In this document: in pieces, positions 1 to 11,734 of the stretch
Numbering within the stretch: the first letter of the stretch is position 1
Layout: the number at the start of each line of letters is the position of its first letter
Origin: Favolaschia claudopus
Lineage: Eukaryota > Basidiomycota > Agaricomycetes > Agaricales > Mycenaceae
Direction of reading: 5' to 3'
Length of the DNA stretch: 64,000 bases
Assembly (NCBI GenBank): GCA_037176885.1
Contig: JAWWNJ010000008.1
Location: 3,180,284-3,244,283, forward strand
Program-made: the position numbers and the translations under genes
Notes under the pieces: model-generated
The model's database searches: none
Seen by the model: only the letters and a program-made list of their open reading frames with translations
What the model was told of the DNA's origin: nothing

Positions 1-164
1 AATTGAGCACCGATTGGCTTGGGGATAGGCTCGAATTGAAGCGTTTGAGCAGGGCTATAAGATGACATCATCAGCGATCGAGTCGCAGGTCACCTGACAT
101 TCACGACTCGGTCAAACACTGCGTTCGAAGCCATACGGAATACACAAGGCAACCCCCAAGCACG

Positions 165-208
165 GACGTTAAGGTTTGCGACAACACCCCAACAAGGACG
201 TTAAGGTT
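165..208 (+). repeat. GACGTTAAGGTT pair, 32 bp apart (beta)
   Basis: Twelve-base motif at 165-176 and 197-208, exactly 32 bp apart. It sits immediately upstream of the A/T-tract core and is repeated at the same offset in each unit. Confidence 0.75.
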
Positions 209-222
209 AGTGGTCCCACTCC

Positions 223-275
223 CCCGACGGAATCCACCAAAATCCAAAATTTTTTCGGCAGCTTCGGAAAGGAAA
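223..275 (+). other. Most conserved core: 10-bp A/T tract plus TTCGGCAGCTTCGG (beta)
   Basis: It contains CCGACGGAAT, CAAAATCC, AAAATTTTTT (246-255) and TTCGGCAGCTTCGG (254-267), then AAAGGAAA. The alpha copy is at 1821-1872. Copies in d1, d3 and d4 are nearly the same although the flanks have diverged. The A/T tract stays 10 bp long even when its A-to-T switch point moves. No known element is recognised. Confidence 0.65.
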
Positions 276-808
276 CCGCGGTCCAAGCAATCCAGCAAGG
301 GAATGCACGGGTTAGATGCCGCAATCCAGCAAGACATTGGCGAACTAGCCACTCACAGCTGCCCGCTAGAACGTAAAGGAAATCACGGGTGACCGGAATG
401 AACAGAGCGACGTAGTCAAGTGGACAAGGCAATAGACAGCAACACATCAAGAAGTACAATAGCAGGCAATCAACCCGGTCTGCCTAGTGAGTATCATCCC
501 TTGCAACAACAAGGCGATCAACACAGTCCGACCCTGTCGAACACACTTGGAGTGCTATACACTCGGAGCAGCAACTGCTTGCCTTGCAGTTTTGATTTCT
601 ACAAAACGACCCCGCACCAAGCCAACTTGCATCACCGCAAATACATCCGTCTGAGCAGCTATAAGGAACGGAGATGGCTCATAGCAGGCACAACTACTGG
701 TCTTCAAGGGCTTTGTTTGAGTCTCCAACAATCGACCAATAGGTCTCAATGGCGACATAGATCCAAGTCAGTCAATCCAACCGGAATCACCCTATCTTTG
801 GCAGTTAT

Positions 809-865
809 GCACCGATTACCATGGTTGTAGGCTTGAATTAAAGCGTTTGACTAGGCCTATAATGG
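809..865 (+). repeat. Extra copy of the CACCGATT / GTAGGC motif in the beta tail
   Basis: GCACCGATTACCATGG, then GTAGGCTTGAATTAAAGCG, then GTTTGACTAGGCCTATAATGG. It parallels the regular copies starting at 7 (beta) and 1441 (alpha), giving three copies per dimer. It is the most diverged of the three and lies just before the alpha module. Confidence 0.7.
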
Positions 866-886
866 TGGGTCATGGGTGGCTTAGTC

Positions 887-1068
887 TAGCTACGGTAATG
901 GGGAATTCTGCGCAGAATTCCTGCCAACAGGGCCCGAAAACAGTGGAATTCTGGGCGAAATAGACAGCGTGGGAGGGAATTCTGGGCGAATCATTTCAAA
1001 CACCCCCCAAATGCCAGCAGACTGTGGAATTCTGGGCGATTGACACAAGTCCCTGGAATCACCTGTGT
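887..1068 (+). promoter_or_regulatory. Alpha palindrome module (inverted pair plus direct repeats)
   Basis: After TAGCTACGGTAATGG comes the perfect 20-bp palindrome GGAATTCTGCGCAGAATTCC (902-921). Direct repeats of GGAATTCTGGGCGA follow at 945, 976 and 1026, with a degenerate fourth (GGAATCACC) at 1055. Distances are 43, 31, 50 and 29 bp. The left palindrome arm is itself one copy of the direct repeat with a single base changed. The module recurs at the same offset in every full unit. The layout resembles a dimer site with tandem half-sites, or an iteron array; its function is unknown. Confidence 0.75.
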
Positions 1069-1076
1069 GGAAAAAA

Positions 1077-1278
1077 TTATAAGCACTAGCGACCAACTAA
1101 AAGGAACGGAACGAACTCAACTCTTATAGCCCAAAGCCAAGCCTTATAATAAATGCAACTCAAAGGAAACCCTCCCAGCCAACTCAAACGCCGAAACGAA
1201 TTATTATAATGGCACACGAGCCCTTATAATTAATGCCAATTGAAAAGCATTATTATAGTCAACGCTCTAGCACTATAA
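1077..1278 (+). promoter_or_regulatory. Alpha cluster of paired TTATA motifs
   Basis: Motifs TTATAA 1077, TTATAG 1124, TTATAA 1144, TTATAA 1204, TTATAA 1224, TTATAG 1253 and CTATAA 1273 form pairs exactly 20 bp apart (1124/1144, 1204/1224, 1253/1273). The partner expected 20 bp after 1077 reads CTAAAA at 1097, a decayed site. TATA-box-like by sequence, but no start site or transcript can be inferred. Confidence 0.65.
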
Positions 1279-1417
1279 TGACGGTGCAGAAAAATATTGC
1301 TGGAACCAAATATGTCCCAAATGGCTTACAAACCATGGTAGAGTCACTGCGAATGCCCTGACAGGTCTCGTTGACTTGGTATATGGGCTCGAACGGAAAC
1401 CGTAGGCAAAAACCGAA

Positions 1418-1433
1418 ACTCTGATAGCAGAGT
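1418..1433 (+). other. Short hairpin in alpha
   Basis: ACTCTG-ATAG-CAGAGT, a 6-bp stem with a 4-base loop. The equivalent beta and d1 positions do not form it, so it is alpha-specific and may be chance. Confidence 0.35.
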
Positions 1434-1761
1434 CAATTGTGCACCGATTGCCTTGACTGTAGGCTCGAATTGAAGCGTTTGAATAGGGCTACAAGGGTGG
1501 ACTATGACCGGCTGAAGCGAAGTACTTCAAGGTACTCAAGTACTGGGACGCGTTGAATATATACGGTCATTTGCGAGCAGACACAAGGGCACTGGATCAA
1601 TTGAATACGTCTCACTGATAGGCCTTCAAAACCGCACATTACAGGTCTCTGGTGTCCTGGCAAGGTTTAGGGATATCGACTTCAACGGGTATAGACACTG
1701 CGTAAACCCAAACACGCCGATCGAAGCTATACGGAATCCAGGAAGGCAACACCAGAGCAGG

Positions 1762-1805
1762 GACGTTAAGGTTGGCAACAACCCAACAGCACGGACGTTA
1801 AGGTT
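1762..1805 (+). repeat. GACGTTAAGGTT pair, 32 bp apart (alpha)
   Basis: Copies at 1762 and 1794. The bases between the two copies differ from beta, but the 32-bp step and the 12-base motif are the same. Confidence 0.75.
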
Positions 1806-2241
1806 AGCGACCCCACTCGCCCGACGGAATTCACCAAAATCCAAAATTTTTTCGGCAGCTTCGGAAAGGAAATCGAAGAGCACGCAATCCAGCAAGGCAG
1901 TGTACGGGTTAACAACGGAATCCAGCAAGACATTGGCGAACTAGCCGCTCATAGCTCCCCGCTAGAACGTAAAGGAAACCAAGGTCATCGGAGTCAGGGA
2001 AAAGACGTATCCAAGCAGCAACCAACCATTATAAGGCCAGAGACTACAGAGCCTCAGTACAACACTTCAAACAGTACAGACATTCAGTGAAGGTCAAGCA
2101 TTATTATAAGGCCAGAATAGCACTCGATACAACCATCACCCTATAGCGTTCAAGTGAGTCAATGCATTGAACCAGCCCAGTGATCACCATTGAGCCCATC
2201 TACTAAGAGCCAGAGTCAGCATCTTATAATGGAACAAAGTC

Positions 2242-2427
2242 TAGCTATCTTACCCGAGAATGCGGTGCCGCATTCCTTGCAAAAGGTCCCCAAAAGTGCG
2301 GGGATTCGCTGGAATTCGGGTGGGCACTGGCAGCGTGGGAGGGAATTCGGAGGGGCACTAATTCAAACACCTCCTAATCCGACTGACTTGGTGGAATTCG
2401 GAGGGGCACGTGGAATCGGGAGGGGCA
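2242..2427 (+). promoter_or_regulatory. Beta palindrome module
   Basis: TAGCTATCTTACCC leads into GAATGCGG-TG-CCGCATTC (2258-2275), an 18-bp inverted repeat with a 2-bp centre. Direct repeats follow at 2311 (GGAATTCGGGTGGGCA), 2342 and 2393 (GGAATTCGGAGGGGCA) and 2412 (GGAATCGGGAGGGGCA). The 31-bp and 19-bp steps match those in d2, d3 and d4. The palindrome-to-repeat distance is 12 bp longer than in the other modules. Confidence 0.72.
2318..2343 (+). other. Possible G-quadruplex in the beta module
   Basis: Four GGG runs at 2318, 2322, 2337 and 2341 with loops of 1, 12 and 1 bases. The long middle loop makes it a weak candidate. It overlaps the first two direct repeats of the module. Confidence 0.3.
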
Positions 2428-2466
2428 AGCAATCTGACCCCCCAAGGCAAAAACGAAAACGGAATC

Positions 2467-2544
2467 TTATAGTCACCAGCAAGGCCTTATAAGAATTGCG
2501 ACTCACTGCCAAAAAAAATTATAAGCCAGAGCCAAGGCTTATAA
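2467..2544 (+). promoter_or_regulatory. Beta cluster of paired TTATA motifs
   Basis: TTATAG 2467 with TTATAA 2487, and TTATAA 2519 with TTATAA 2539: two pairs, each 20 bp apart, separated by 32 bp. An A8 run precedes the second pair. Confidence 0.65.
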
Positions 2545-2736
2545 GAAATGCAATTAAATCAGCCACCGTCAAGGCCTCCTGAGCAATCGGGAAAAAATGG
2601 TGGAGACCAAAAGGGTGCCAAATAGCCTACAAATCAGCCTAGTGTCACCGCAAATGCCCGAACAGGTCTCGTTGACTTGCTATATTGACTTGGAGGGAAA
2701 CCGTACAGCTTGGACCGGATCCTGACTACGACAATC

Positions 2737-5472
2737 AATTGAGCACCGATTGGCTTGGGGATAGGCTCGAATTGAAGCGTTTGAGCAGGGCTATAAGATG
2801 ACATCATCAGCGATCGAGTCGCAGGTCACCTGACATTCACGACTCGGTCAAACACTGCGTTCGAAGCCATACGGAATACACAAGGCAACCCCCAAGCACG
2901 GACGTTAAGGTTTGCGACAACACCCCAACAAGGACGTTAAGGTTAGTGGTCCCACTCCCCCGACGGAATCCACCAAAATCCAAAATTTTTTCGGCAGCTT
3001 CGGAAAGGAAACCGCGGTCCAAGCAATCCAGCAAGGGAATGCACGGGTTAGATGCCGCAATCCAGCAAGACATTGGCGAACTAGCCACTCACAGCTGCCC
3101 GCTAGAACGTAAAGGAAATCACGGGTGACCGGAATGAACAGAGCGACGTAGTCAAGTGGACAAGGCAATAGACAGCAACACATCAAGAAGTACAATAGCA
3201 GGCAATCAACCCGGTCTGCCTAGTGAGTATCATCCCTTGCAACAACAAGGCGATCAACACAGTCCGACCCTGTCGAACACACTTGGAGTGCTATACACTC
3301 GGAGCAGCAACTGCTTGCCTTGCAGTTTTGATTTCTACAAAACGACCCCGCACCAAGCCAACTTGCATCACCGCAAATACATCCGTCTGAGCAGCTATAA
3401 GGAACGGAGATGGCTCATAGCAGGCACAACTACTGGTCTTCAAGGGCTTTGTTTGAGTCTCCAACAATCGACCAATAGGTCTCAATGGCGACATAGATCC
3501 AAGTCAGTCAATCCAACCGGAATCACCCTATCTTTGGCAGTTATGCACCGATTACCATGGTTGTAGGCTTGAATTAAAGCGTTTGACTAGGCCTATAATG
3601 GTGGGTCATGGGTGGCTTAGTCTAGCTACGGTAATGGGGAATTCTGCGCAGAATTCCTGCCAACAGGGCCCGAAAACAGTGGAATTCTGGGCGAAATAGA
3701 CAGCGTGGGAGGGAATTCTGGGCGAATCATTTCAAACACCCCCCAAATGCCAGCAGACTGTGGAATTCTGGGCGATTGACACAAGTCCCTGGAATCACCT
3801 GTGTGGAAAAAATTATAAGCACTAGCGACCAACTAAAAGGAACGGAACGAACTCAACTCTTATAGCCCAAAGCCAAGCCTTATAATAAATGCAACTCAAA
3901 GGAAACCCTCCCAGCCAACTCAAACGCCGAAACGAATTATTATAATGGCACACGAGCCCTTATAATTAATGCCAATTGAAAAGCATTATTATAGTCAACG
4001 CTCTAGCACTATAATGACGGTGCAGAAAAATATTGCTGGAACCAAATATGTCCCAAATGGCTTACAAACCATGGTAGAGTCACTGCGAATGCCCTGACAG
4101 GTCTCGTTGACTTGGTATATGGGCTCGAACGGAAACCGTAGGCAAAAACCGAAACTCTGATAGCAGAGTCAATTGTGCACCGATTGCCTTGACTGTAGGC
4201 TCGAATTGAAGCGTTTGAATAGGGCTACAAGGGTGGACTATGACCGGCTGAAGCGAAGTACTTCAAGGTACTCAAGTACTGGGACGCGTTGAATATATAC
4301 GGTCATTTGCGAGCAGACACAAGGGCACTGGATCAATTGAATACGTCTCACTGATAGGCCTTCAAAACCGCACATTACAGGTCTCTGGTGTCCTGGCAAG
4401 GTTTAGGGATATCGACTTCAACGGGTATAGACACTGCGTAAACCCAAACACGCCGATCGAAGCTATACGGAATCCAGGAAGGCAACACCAGAGCAGGGAC
4501 GTTAAGGTTGGCAACAACCCAACAGCACGGACGTTAAGGTTAGCGACCCCACTCGCCCGACGGAATTCACCAAAATCCAAAAATTTTTCGGCAGCTTCGG
4601 AAAGGAAATCGAAGAGCACGCAATCCAGCAAGGCAGTGTACGGGTTAACAACGGAATCCAGCAAGACATTGGCGAACTAGCCGCTCATAGCTCCCCGCTA
4701 GAACGTAAAGGAAACCAAGGTCATCGGAGTCAGGGAAAAGACGTATCCAAGCAGCAACCAACCATTATAAGGCCAGAGACTACAGAGCCTCAGTACAACA
4801 CTTCAAACAGTACAGACATTCAGTGAAGGTCAAGCATTATTATAAGGCCAGAATAGCACTCGATACAACCATCACCCTATAGCGTTCAAGTGAGTCAATG
4901 CATTGAACCAGCCCAGTGATCACCATTGAGCCCATCTACTAAGAGCCAGAGTCAGCATCTTATAATGGAACAAAGTCTAGCTATCTTACCCGAGAATGCG
5001 GTGCCGCATTCCTTGCAAAAGGTCCCCAAAAGTGCGGGGATTCGCTGGAATTCGGGTGGGCACTGGCAGCGTGGGAGGGAATTCGGAGGGGCACTAATTC
5101 AAACACCTCCTAATCCGACTGACTTGGTGGAATTCGGAGGGGCACGTGGAATCGGGAGGGGCAAGCAATCTGACCCCCCAAGGCAAAAACGAAAACAGAA
5201 TCTTATAGTCACCAGCAAGGCCTTATAAGAATTGCGACTCACTGCCAAAAAAAATTATAAGCCAGAGCCAAGGCTTATAAGAAATGCAATTAAATCAGCC
5301 ACCGTCAAGGCCTCCTGAGCAATCGGGAAAAAATGGTGGAGACCAAAAGGGTGCCAAATAGCCTACAAATCAGCCTAGTGTCACCGCAAATGCCCGAACA
5401 GGTCTCGTTGACTTGCTATATTGACTTGGAGGGAAACCGTACAGCTTGGACCGGATCCTGACTACGACAATC
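2737..5472 (+). repeat. U2, full unit with two linked variants
   Basis: Same length as U1. It carries an A/T-tract variant (AAAAATTTTT instead of AAAATTTTTT, 4580-4589) and an AAACAGAATC variant (G to A) near 5194-5203. U13 carries the same pair, which suggests shared descent. Confidence 0.95.
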
Positions 5473-6264
5473 AATTGAGCACCGATTGGCTTGGGGATAG
5501 GCTCGAATTGAAGCGTTTGAGCAGGGCTATAAGATGACATCATCAGCGATCGAGTCGCAGGTCACCTGACATTCACGACTCGGTCAAACACTGCGTTCGA
5601 AGCCATACGGAATACACAAGGCAACCCCCAAGCACGGACGTTAAGGTTTGCGACAACACCCCAACAAGGACGTTAAGGTTAGTGGTCCCACTCCCCCGAC
5701 GGAATCCACCAAAATCCAAAATTTTTTCGGCAGCTTCGGAAAGGAAACCGCGGTCCAAGCAATCCAGCAAGGGAATGCACGGGTTAGATGCCGCAATCCA
5801 GCAAGACATTGGCGAACTAGCCACTCACAGCTGCCCGCTAGAACGTAAAGGAAATCACGGGTGACCGGAATGAACAGAGCGACGTAGTCAAGTGGACAAG
5901 GCAATAGACAGCAACACATCAAGAAGTACAATAGCAGGCAATCAACCCGGTCTGCCTAGTGAGTATCATCCCTTGCAACAACAAGGCGATCAACACAGTC
6001 CGACCCTGTCGAACACACTTGGAGTGCTATACACTCGGAGCAGCAACTGCTTGCCTTGCAGTTTTGATTTCTACAAAACGACCCCGCACCAAGCCAACTT
6101 GCATCACCGCAAATACATCCGTCTGAGCAGCTATAAGGAACGGAGATGGCTCATAGCAGAATCAGCCTAGTGTCACCGCAAATGCCCGAACAGGTCTCGT
6201 TGACTTGCTATATTGACTTGGAGGGAAACCGTACAGCTTGGACCGGATCCTGACTACGACAATC
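5473..6264 (+). repeat. U3, truncated 792-bp unit
   Basis: Unit positions 1-687 are joined directly to 2632-2736 at 6159/6160 (CATAGCAG then AATCAGCC). The deletion removes 1944 bp: part of the beta tail, all of alpha and most of the beta head. Neither base flanking the junction gives microhomology. The following unit starts AGTTGAG instead of AATTGAG. U14 and U17 are the same. Confidence 0.95.
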
Positions 6265-8998
6265 AGTTGAGCACCGATTGGCTTGGGGATAGGCTCGAAT
6301 TGAAGCGTTTGAGCAGGGCTATAAGATGACATCATCAGCGATCGAGTCGCAGGTCACCTGACATTCACGACTCGGTCAAACACTGCGTTCGAAGCCATAC
6401 GGAATACACAAGGCAACCCCCAAGCACGGACGTTAAGGTTTGCGACAACACCCCAACAAGGACGTTAAGGTTAGTGGTCCCACTCCCCCGACGGAATCCA
6501 CCAAAATCCAAAATTTTTTCGGCAGCTTCGGAAAGGAAACCGCGGTCCAAGCAATCCAGCAAGGGAATGCACGGGTTAGATGCCGCAATCCAGCAAGACA
6601 TTGGCGAACTAGCCACTCACAGCTGCCCGCTAGAACGTAAAGGAAATCACGGGTGACCGGAATGAACAGAGCGACGTAGTCAAGTGGACAAGGCAATAGA
6701 CAGCAACACATCAAGAAGTACAATAGCAGGCAATCAACCCGGTCTGCCTAGTGAGTATCATCCCTTGCAACAACAAGGCGATCAACACAGTCCGACCCTG
6801 TCGAACACACTTGGAGTGCTATACACTCGGAGCAGCAACTGCTTGCCTTGCAGTTTTGATTTCTACAAAACGACCCCGCACCAAGCCAACTTGCATCACC
6901 GCAAATACATCCGTCTGAGCAGCTATAAGGAACGGAGATGGCTCATAGCAGGCACAACTACTGGTCTTCAAGGGCTTTGTTTGAGTCTCCAACAATCGAC
7001 CAATAGGTCTCAATGGCGACATAGATCCAAGTCAGTCAATCCAACCGGAATCACCCTATCTTTGGCAGTTATGCACCGATTACCATGGTTGTAGGCTTGA
7101 ATTAAAGCGTTTGACTAGGCCTATAATGGTGGGTCATGGGTGGCTTAGTCTAGCTACGGTAATGGGGAATTCTGCGCAGAATTCCTGCCAACAGGGCCCG
7201 AAAACAGTGGAATTCTGGGCGAAATAGACAGCGTGGGAGGGAATTCTGGGCGAATCATTTCAAACACCCCCCAAATGCCAGCAGACTGTGGAATTCTGGG
7301 CGATTGACACAAGTCCCTGGAATCACCTGTGTGGAAAAAATTATAAGCACTAGCGACCAACTAAAAGGAACGGAACGAACTCAACTCTTATAGCCCAAAG
7401 CCAAGCCTTATAATAAATGCAACTCAAAGGAAACCCTCCCAGCCAACTCAAACGCCGAAACGAATTATTATAATGGCACACGAGCCCTTATAATTAATGC
7501 CAATTGAAAAGCATTATTATAGTCAACGCTCTAGCACTATAATGACGGTGCAGAAAAATATTGCTGGAACCAAATATGTCCCAAATGGCTTACAAACCAT
7601 GGTAGAGTCACTGCGAATGCCCTGACAGGTCTCGTTGACTTGGTATATGGGCTCGAACGGAAACCGTAGGCAAAAACCGAAACTCTGATAGCAGAGTCAA
7701 TTGTGCACCGATTGCCTTGACTGTAGGCTCGAATTGAAGCGTTTGAATAGGGCTACAAGGGTGGACTATGACCGGCTGAAGCGAAGTACTTCAAGGTACT
7801 CAAGTACTGGGACGCGTTGAATATATACGGTCATTTGCGAGCAGACACAAGGGCACTGGATCAATTGAATACGTCTCACTGATAGGCCTTCAAAACCGCA
7901 CATTACAGGTCTCTGGTGTCCTGGCAAGGTTTAGGGATATCGACTTCAACGGGTATAGACACTGCGTAAACCCAAACACGCCGATCGAAGCTATACGGAA
8001 TCCAGAAGGCAACACCAGAGCAGGGACGTTAAGGTTGGCAACAACCCAACAGCACGGACGTTAAGGTTAGCGACCCCACTCGCCGACGGAATTCACCAAA
8101 ATCCAAAATTTTTTCGGCAGCTTCGGAAAGGAAATCGAAGAGCACGCAATCCAGCAAGGCAGTGTACGGGTTAACAACGGAATCCAGCAAGACATTGGCG
8201 AACTAGCCGCTCATAGCTCCCCGCTAGAACGTAAAGGAAACCAAGGTCATCGGAGTCAGGGAAAAGACGTATCCAAGCAGCAACCAACCATTATAAGGCC
8301 AGAGACTACAGAGCCTCAGTACAACACTTCAAACAGTACAGACATTCAGTGAAGGTCAAGCATTATTATAAGGCCAGAATAGCACTCGATACAACCATCA
8401 CCCTATAGCGTTCAAGTGAGTCAATGCATTGAACCAGCCCAGTGATCACCATTGAGCCCATCTACTAAGAGCCAGAGTCAGCATCTTATAATGGAACAAA
8501 GTCTAGCTATCTTACCCGAGAATGCGGTGCCGCATTCCTTGCAAAAGGTCCCCAAAAGTGCGGGGATTCGCTGGAATTCGGGTGGGCACTGGCAGCGTGG
8601 GAGGGAATTCGGAGGGGCACTAATTCAAACACCTCCTAATCCGACTGACTTGGTGGAATTCGGAGGGGCACGTGGAATCGGGAGGGGCAAGCAATCTGAC
8701 CCCCCAAGGCAAAAACGAAAACGGAATCTTATAGTCACCAGCAAGGCCTTATAAGAATTGCGACTCACTGCCAAAAAAAATTATAAGCCAGAGCCAAGGC
8801 TTATAAGAAATGCAATTAAATCAGCCACCGTCAAGGCCTCCTGAGCAATCGGGAAAAAATGGTGGAGACCAAAAGGGTGCCAAATAGCCTACAAATCAGC
8901 CTAGTGTCACCGCAAATGCCCGAACAGGTCTCGTTGACTTGCTATATTGACTTGGAGGGAAACCGTACAGCTTGGACCGGATCCTGACTACGACAATC
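6265..8998 (+). repeat. U4, full unit (2734 bp)
   Basis: Full copy with two single-base deletions: TCCAGAAGG near 8005 and CTCGCCGACGG near 8082. It begins with the AGTTGAG variant that follows every truncated unit. Confidence 0.95.
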
Positions 8999-11734
8999 AA
9001 TTGAGCACCGATTGGCTTGGGGATAGGCTCGAATTGAAGCGTTTGAGCAGGGCTATAAGATGACATCATCAGCGATCGAGTCGCAGGTCACCTGACATTC
9101 ACGACTCGGTCAAACACTGCGTTCGAAGCCATACGGAATACACAAGGCAACCCCCAAGCACGGACGTTAAGGTTTGCGACAACACCCCAACAAGGACGTT
9201 AAGGTTAGTGGTCCCACTCCCCCGACGGAATCCACCAAAATCCAAAATTTTTTCGGCAGCTTCGGAAAGGAAACCGCGGTCCAAGCAATCCAGCAAGGGA
9301 ATGCACGGGTTAGATGCCGCAATCCAGCAAGACATTGGCGAACTAGCCACTCACAGCTGCCCGCTAGAACGTAAAGGAAATCACGGGTGACCGGAATGAA
9401 CAGAGCGACGTAGTCAAGTGGACAAGGCAATAGACAGCAACACATCAAGAAGTACAATAGCAGGCAATCAACCCGGTCTGCCTAGTGAGTATCATCCCTT
9501 GCAACAACAAGGCGATCAACACAGTCCGACCCTGTCGAACACACTTGGAGTGCTATACACTCGGAGCAGCAACTGCTTGCCTTGCAGTTTTGATTTCTAC
9601 AAAACGACCCCGCACCAAGCCAACTTGCATCACCGCAAATACATCCGTCTGAGCAGCTATAAGGAACGGAGATGGCTCATAGCAGGCACAACTACTGGTC
9701 TTCAAGGGCTTTGTTTGAGTCTCCAACAATCGACCAATAGGTCTCAATGGCGACATAGATCCAAGTCAGTCAATCCAACCGGAATCACCCTATCTTTGGC
9801 AGTTATGCACCGATTACCATGGTTGTAGGCTTGAATTAAAGCGTTTGACTAGGCCTATAATGGTGGGTCATGGGTGGCTTAGTCTAGCTACGGTAATGGG
9901 GAATTCTGCGCAGAATTCCTGCCAACAGGGCCCGAAAACAGTGGAATTCTGGGCGAAATAGACAGCGTGGGAGGGAATTCTGGGCGAATCATTTCAAACA
10001 CCCCCCAAATGCCAGCAGACTGTGGAATTCTGGGCGATTGACACAAGTCCCTGGAATCACCTGTGTGGAAAAAATTATAAGCACTAGCGACCAACTAAAA
10101 GGAACGGAACGAACTCAACTCTTATAGCCCAAAGCCAAGCCTTATAATAAATGCAACTCAAAGGAAACCCTCCCAGCCAACTCAAACGCCGAAACGAATT
10201 ATTATAATGGCACACGAGCCCTTATAATTAATGCCAATTGAAAAGCATTATTATAGTCAACGCTCTAGCACTATAATGACGGTGCAGAAAAATATTGCTG
10301 GAACCAAATATGTCCCAAATGGCTTACAAACCATGGTAGAGTCACTGCGAATGCCCTGACAGGTCTCGTTGACTTGGTATATGGGCTCGAACGGAAACCG
10401 TAGGCAAAAACCGAAACTCTGATAGCAGAGTCAATTGTGCACCGATTGCCTTGACTGTAGGCTCGAATTGAAGCGTTTGAATAGGGCTACAAGGGTGGAC
10501 TATGACCGGCTGAAGCGAAGTACTTCAAGGTACTCAAGTACTGGGACGCGTTGAATATATACGGTCATTTGCGAGCAGACACAAGGGCACTGGATCAATT
10601 GAATACGTCTCACTGATAGGCCTTCAAAACCGCACATTACAGGTCTCTGGTGTCCTGGCAAGGTTTAGGGATATCGACTTCAACGGGTATAGACACTGCG
10701 TAAACCCAAACACGCCGATCGAAGCTATACGGAATCCAGGAAGGCAACACCAGAGCAGGGACGTTAAGGTTGGCAACAACCCAACAGCACGGACGTTAAG
10801 GTTAGCGACCCCACTCGCCCGACGGAATTCACCAAAATCCAAAATTTTTTCGGCAGCTTCGGAAAGGAAATCGAAGAGCACGCAATCCAGCAAGGCAGTG
10901 TACGGGTTAACAACGGAATCCAGCAAGACATTGGCGAACTAGCCGCTCATAGCTCCCCGCTAGAACGTAAAGGAAACCAAGGTCATCGGAGTCAGGGAAA
11001 AGACGTATCCAAGCAGCAACCAACCATTATAAGGCCAGAGACTACAGAGCCTCAGTACAACACTTCAAACAGTACAGACATTCAGTGAAGGTCAAGCATT
11101 ATTATAAGGCCAGAATAGCACTCGATACAACCATCACCCTATAGCGTTCAAGTGAGTCAATGCATTGAACCAGCCCAGTGATCACCATTGAGCCCATCTA
11201 CTAAGAGCCAGAGTCAGCATCTTATAATGGAACAAAGTCTAGCTATCTTACCCGAGAATGCGGTGCCGCATTCCTTGCAAAAGGTCCCCAAAAGTGCGGG
11301 GATTCGCTGGAATTCGGGTGGGCACTGGCAGCGTGGGAGGGAATTCGGAGGGGCACTAATTCAAACACCTCCTAATCCGACTGACTTGGTGGAATTCGGA
11401 GGGGCACGTGGAATCGGGAGGGGCAAGCAATCTGACCCCCCAAGGCAAAAACGAAAACGGAATCTTATAGTCACCAGCAAGGCCTTATAAGAATTGCGAC
11501 TCACTGCCAAAAAAAATTATAAGCCAGAGCCAAGGCTTATAAGAAATGCAATTAAATCAGCCACCGTCAAGGCCTCCTGAGCAATCGGGAAAAAATGGTG
11601 GAGACCAAAAGGGTGCCAAATAGCCTACAAATCAGCCTAGTGTCACCGCAAATGCCCGAACAGGTCTCGTTGACTTGCTATATTGACTTGGAGGGAAACC
11701 GTACAGCTTGGACCGGATCCTGACTACGACAATC
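8999..11734 (+). repeat. U5, full 2736-bp unit
   Basis: Exact-length copy; I saw no difference from U1 in the stretches compared. The alpha palindrome starts at 9900, the expected offset. Confidence 0.95.

Larger units (their letters stand above)
887..2241 (+). repeat. Alpha monomer (1355 bp), type example
   Basis: It starts at TAGCTACGG and ends just before the next TAGCTATC. In order it holds the palindrome module (887-1068), the TTATA cluster (1077-1278), a conserved block (about 1290-1440), the GTAGGCTCGAATTGAAGCG motif (from 1459), paired GACGTTAAGGTT (1762 and 1794), the A/T-tract core (1821-1872) and an alpha-specific tail (about 1990-2241). The tail carries three further TTATAA sites at 2029, 2104 and 2224 and one CTATAG at 2141. 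The same block recurs in every full unit. Its homology to beta is clear by eye in all modules except the tail. Confidence 0.9.
1..2736 (+). repeat. U1, full 2736-bp unit
   Basis: Reference copy for this annotation. It contains the beta tail (1-886), a whole alpha monomer (887-2241) and the beta head (2242-2736). Offsets quoted elsewhere as unit positions refer to this copy. Phasing at base 1 is arbitrary; a start at 887 or 2242 is more natural. Confidence 0.95.
2242..3622 (+). repeat. Beta monomer (1381 bp), type example
   Basis: It starts at TAGCTATCTTACCC and runs across the U1/U2 boundary to the next alpha start. It keeps the alpha plan: palindrome module 2242-2427, TTATA pairs 2467-2544, conserved block, CACCGATT motif at about 2743, paired GACGTTAAGGTT at 2901 and 2933, and the A/T-tract core. 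Its tail (about 3130-3622) is longer than alpha's and different. That tail includes a second, diverged copy of the CACCGATT/GTAGGC motif about 3545-3600. Alpha and beta alternate strictly outside the truncated units and the island. Confidence 0.88.

Noticed and set aside
27..45. Pol III B-box or tRNA T-arm resemblance in GGCTCGAATTG
   Set aside because: It deviates from GGTTCGANNCC at several positions, has no matching stem and no acceptable A box or cloverleaf nearby.
165..208. Telomeric repeats (TTAAGGTTAG-like)
   Set aside because: Only two isolated copies per monomer, 32 bp apart, without tandem short repeats.
253..262. Match to the start of U6 snRNA (TTCGGCAGC)
   Set aside because: Only about nine bases match; the rest of U6, which is highly conserved, is absent on both strands.
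254..280. CENP-B box
   Set aside because: The TTCG in the core is not followed by the required A and CGGG at the right spacing, and no other site fits on either strand.
420..830. Recurring 136-codon + strand frame and other 60-100 codon frames
   Set aside because: They recur only because the repeat does. None has a recognisable domain, homologous stretches of alpha and beta are read in different frames, diverged monomers break them, and single-base indels destroy them freely.
945..1068. CRISPR array in the GGAATTC repeats
   Set aside because: Repeats are about 14 bp, spacers are unequal and identical in every unit, and no cas-like gene is present.
1077..1278. Transposon ends or target duplications at TTATAA sites
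   Set aside because: The motifs are regular parts of each monomer, with no terminal inverted repeats, transposase or paired flanks marking an insertion.
1626..1928. Minus-strand frame with the conserved FLSEAAEKILDFGEFRR stretch
   Set aside because: The conservation is at DNA level (A/T tract and TTCGGCAGC core). The beta version of the same DNA gives PKLPKKFWILVDSV in another frame, so no protein is being preserved.
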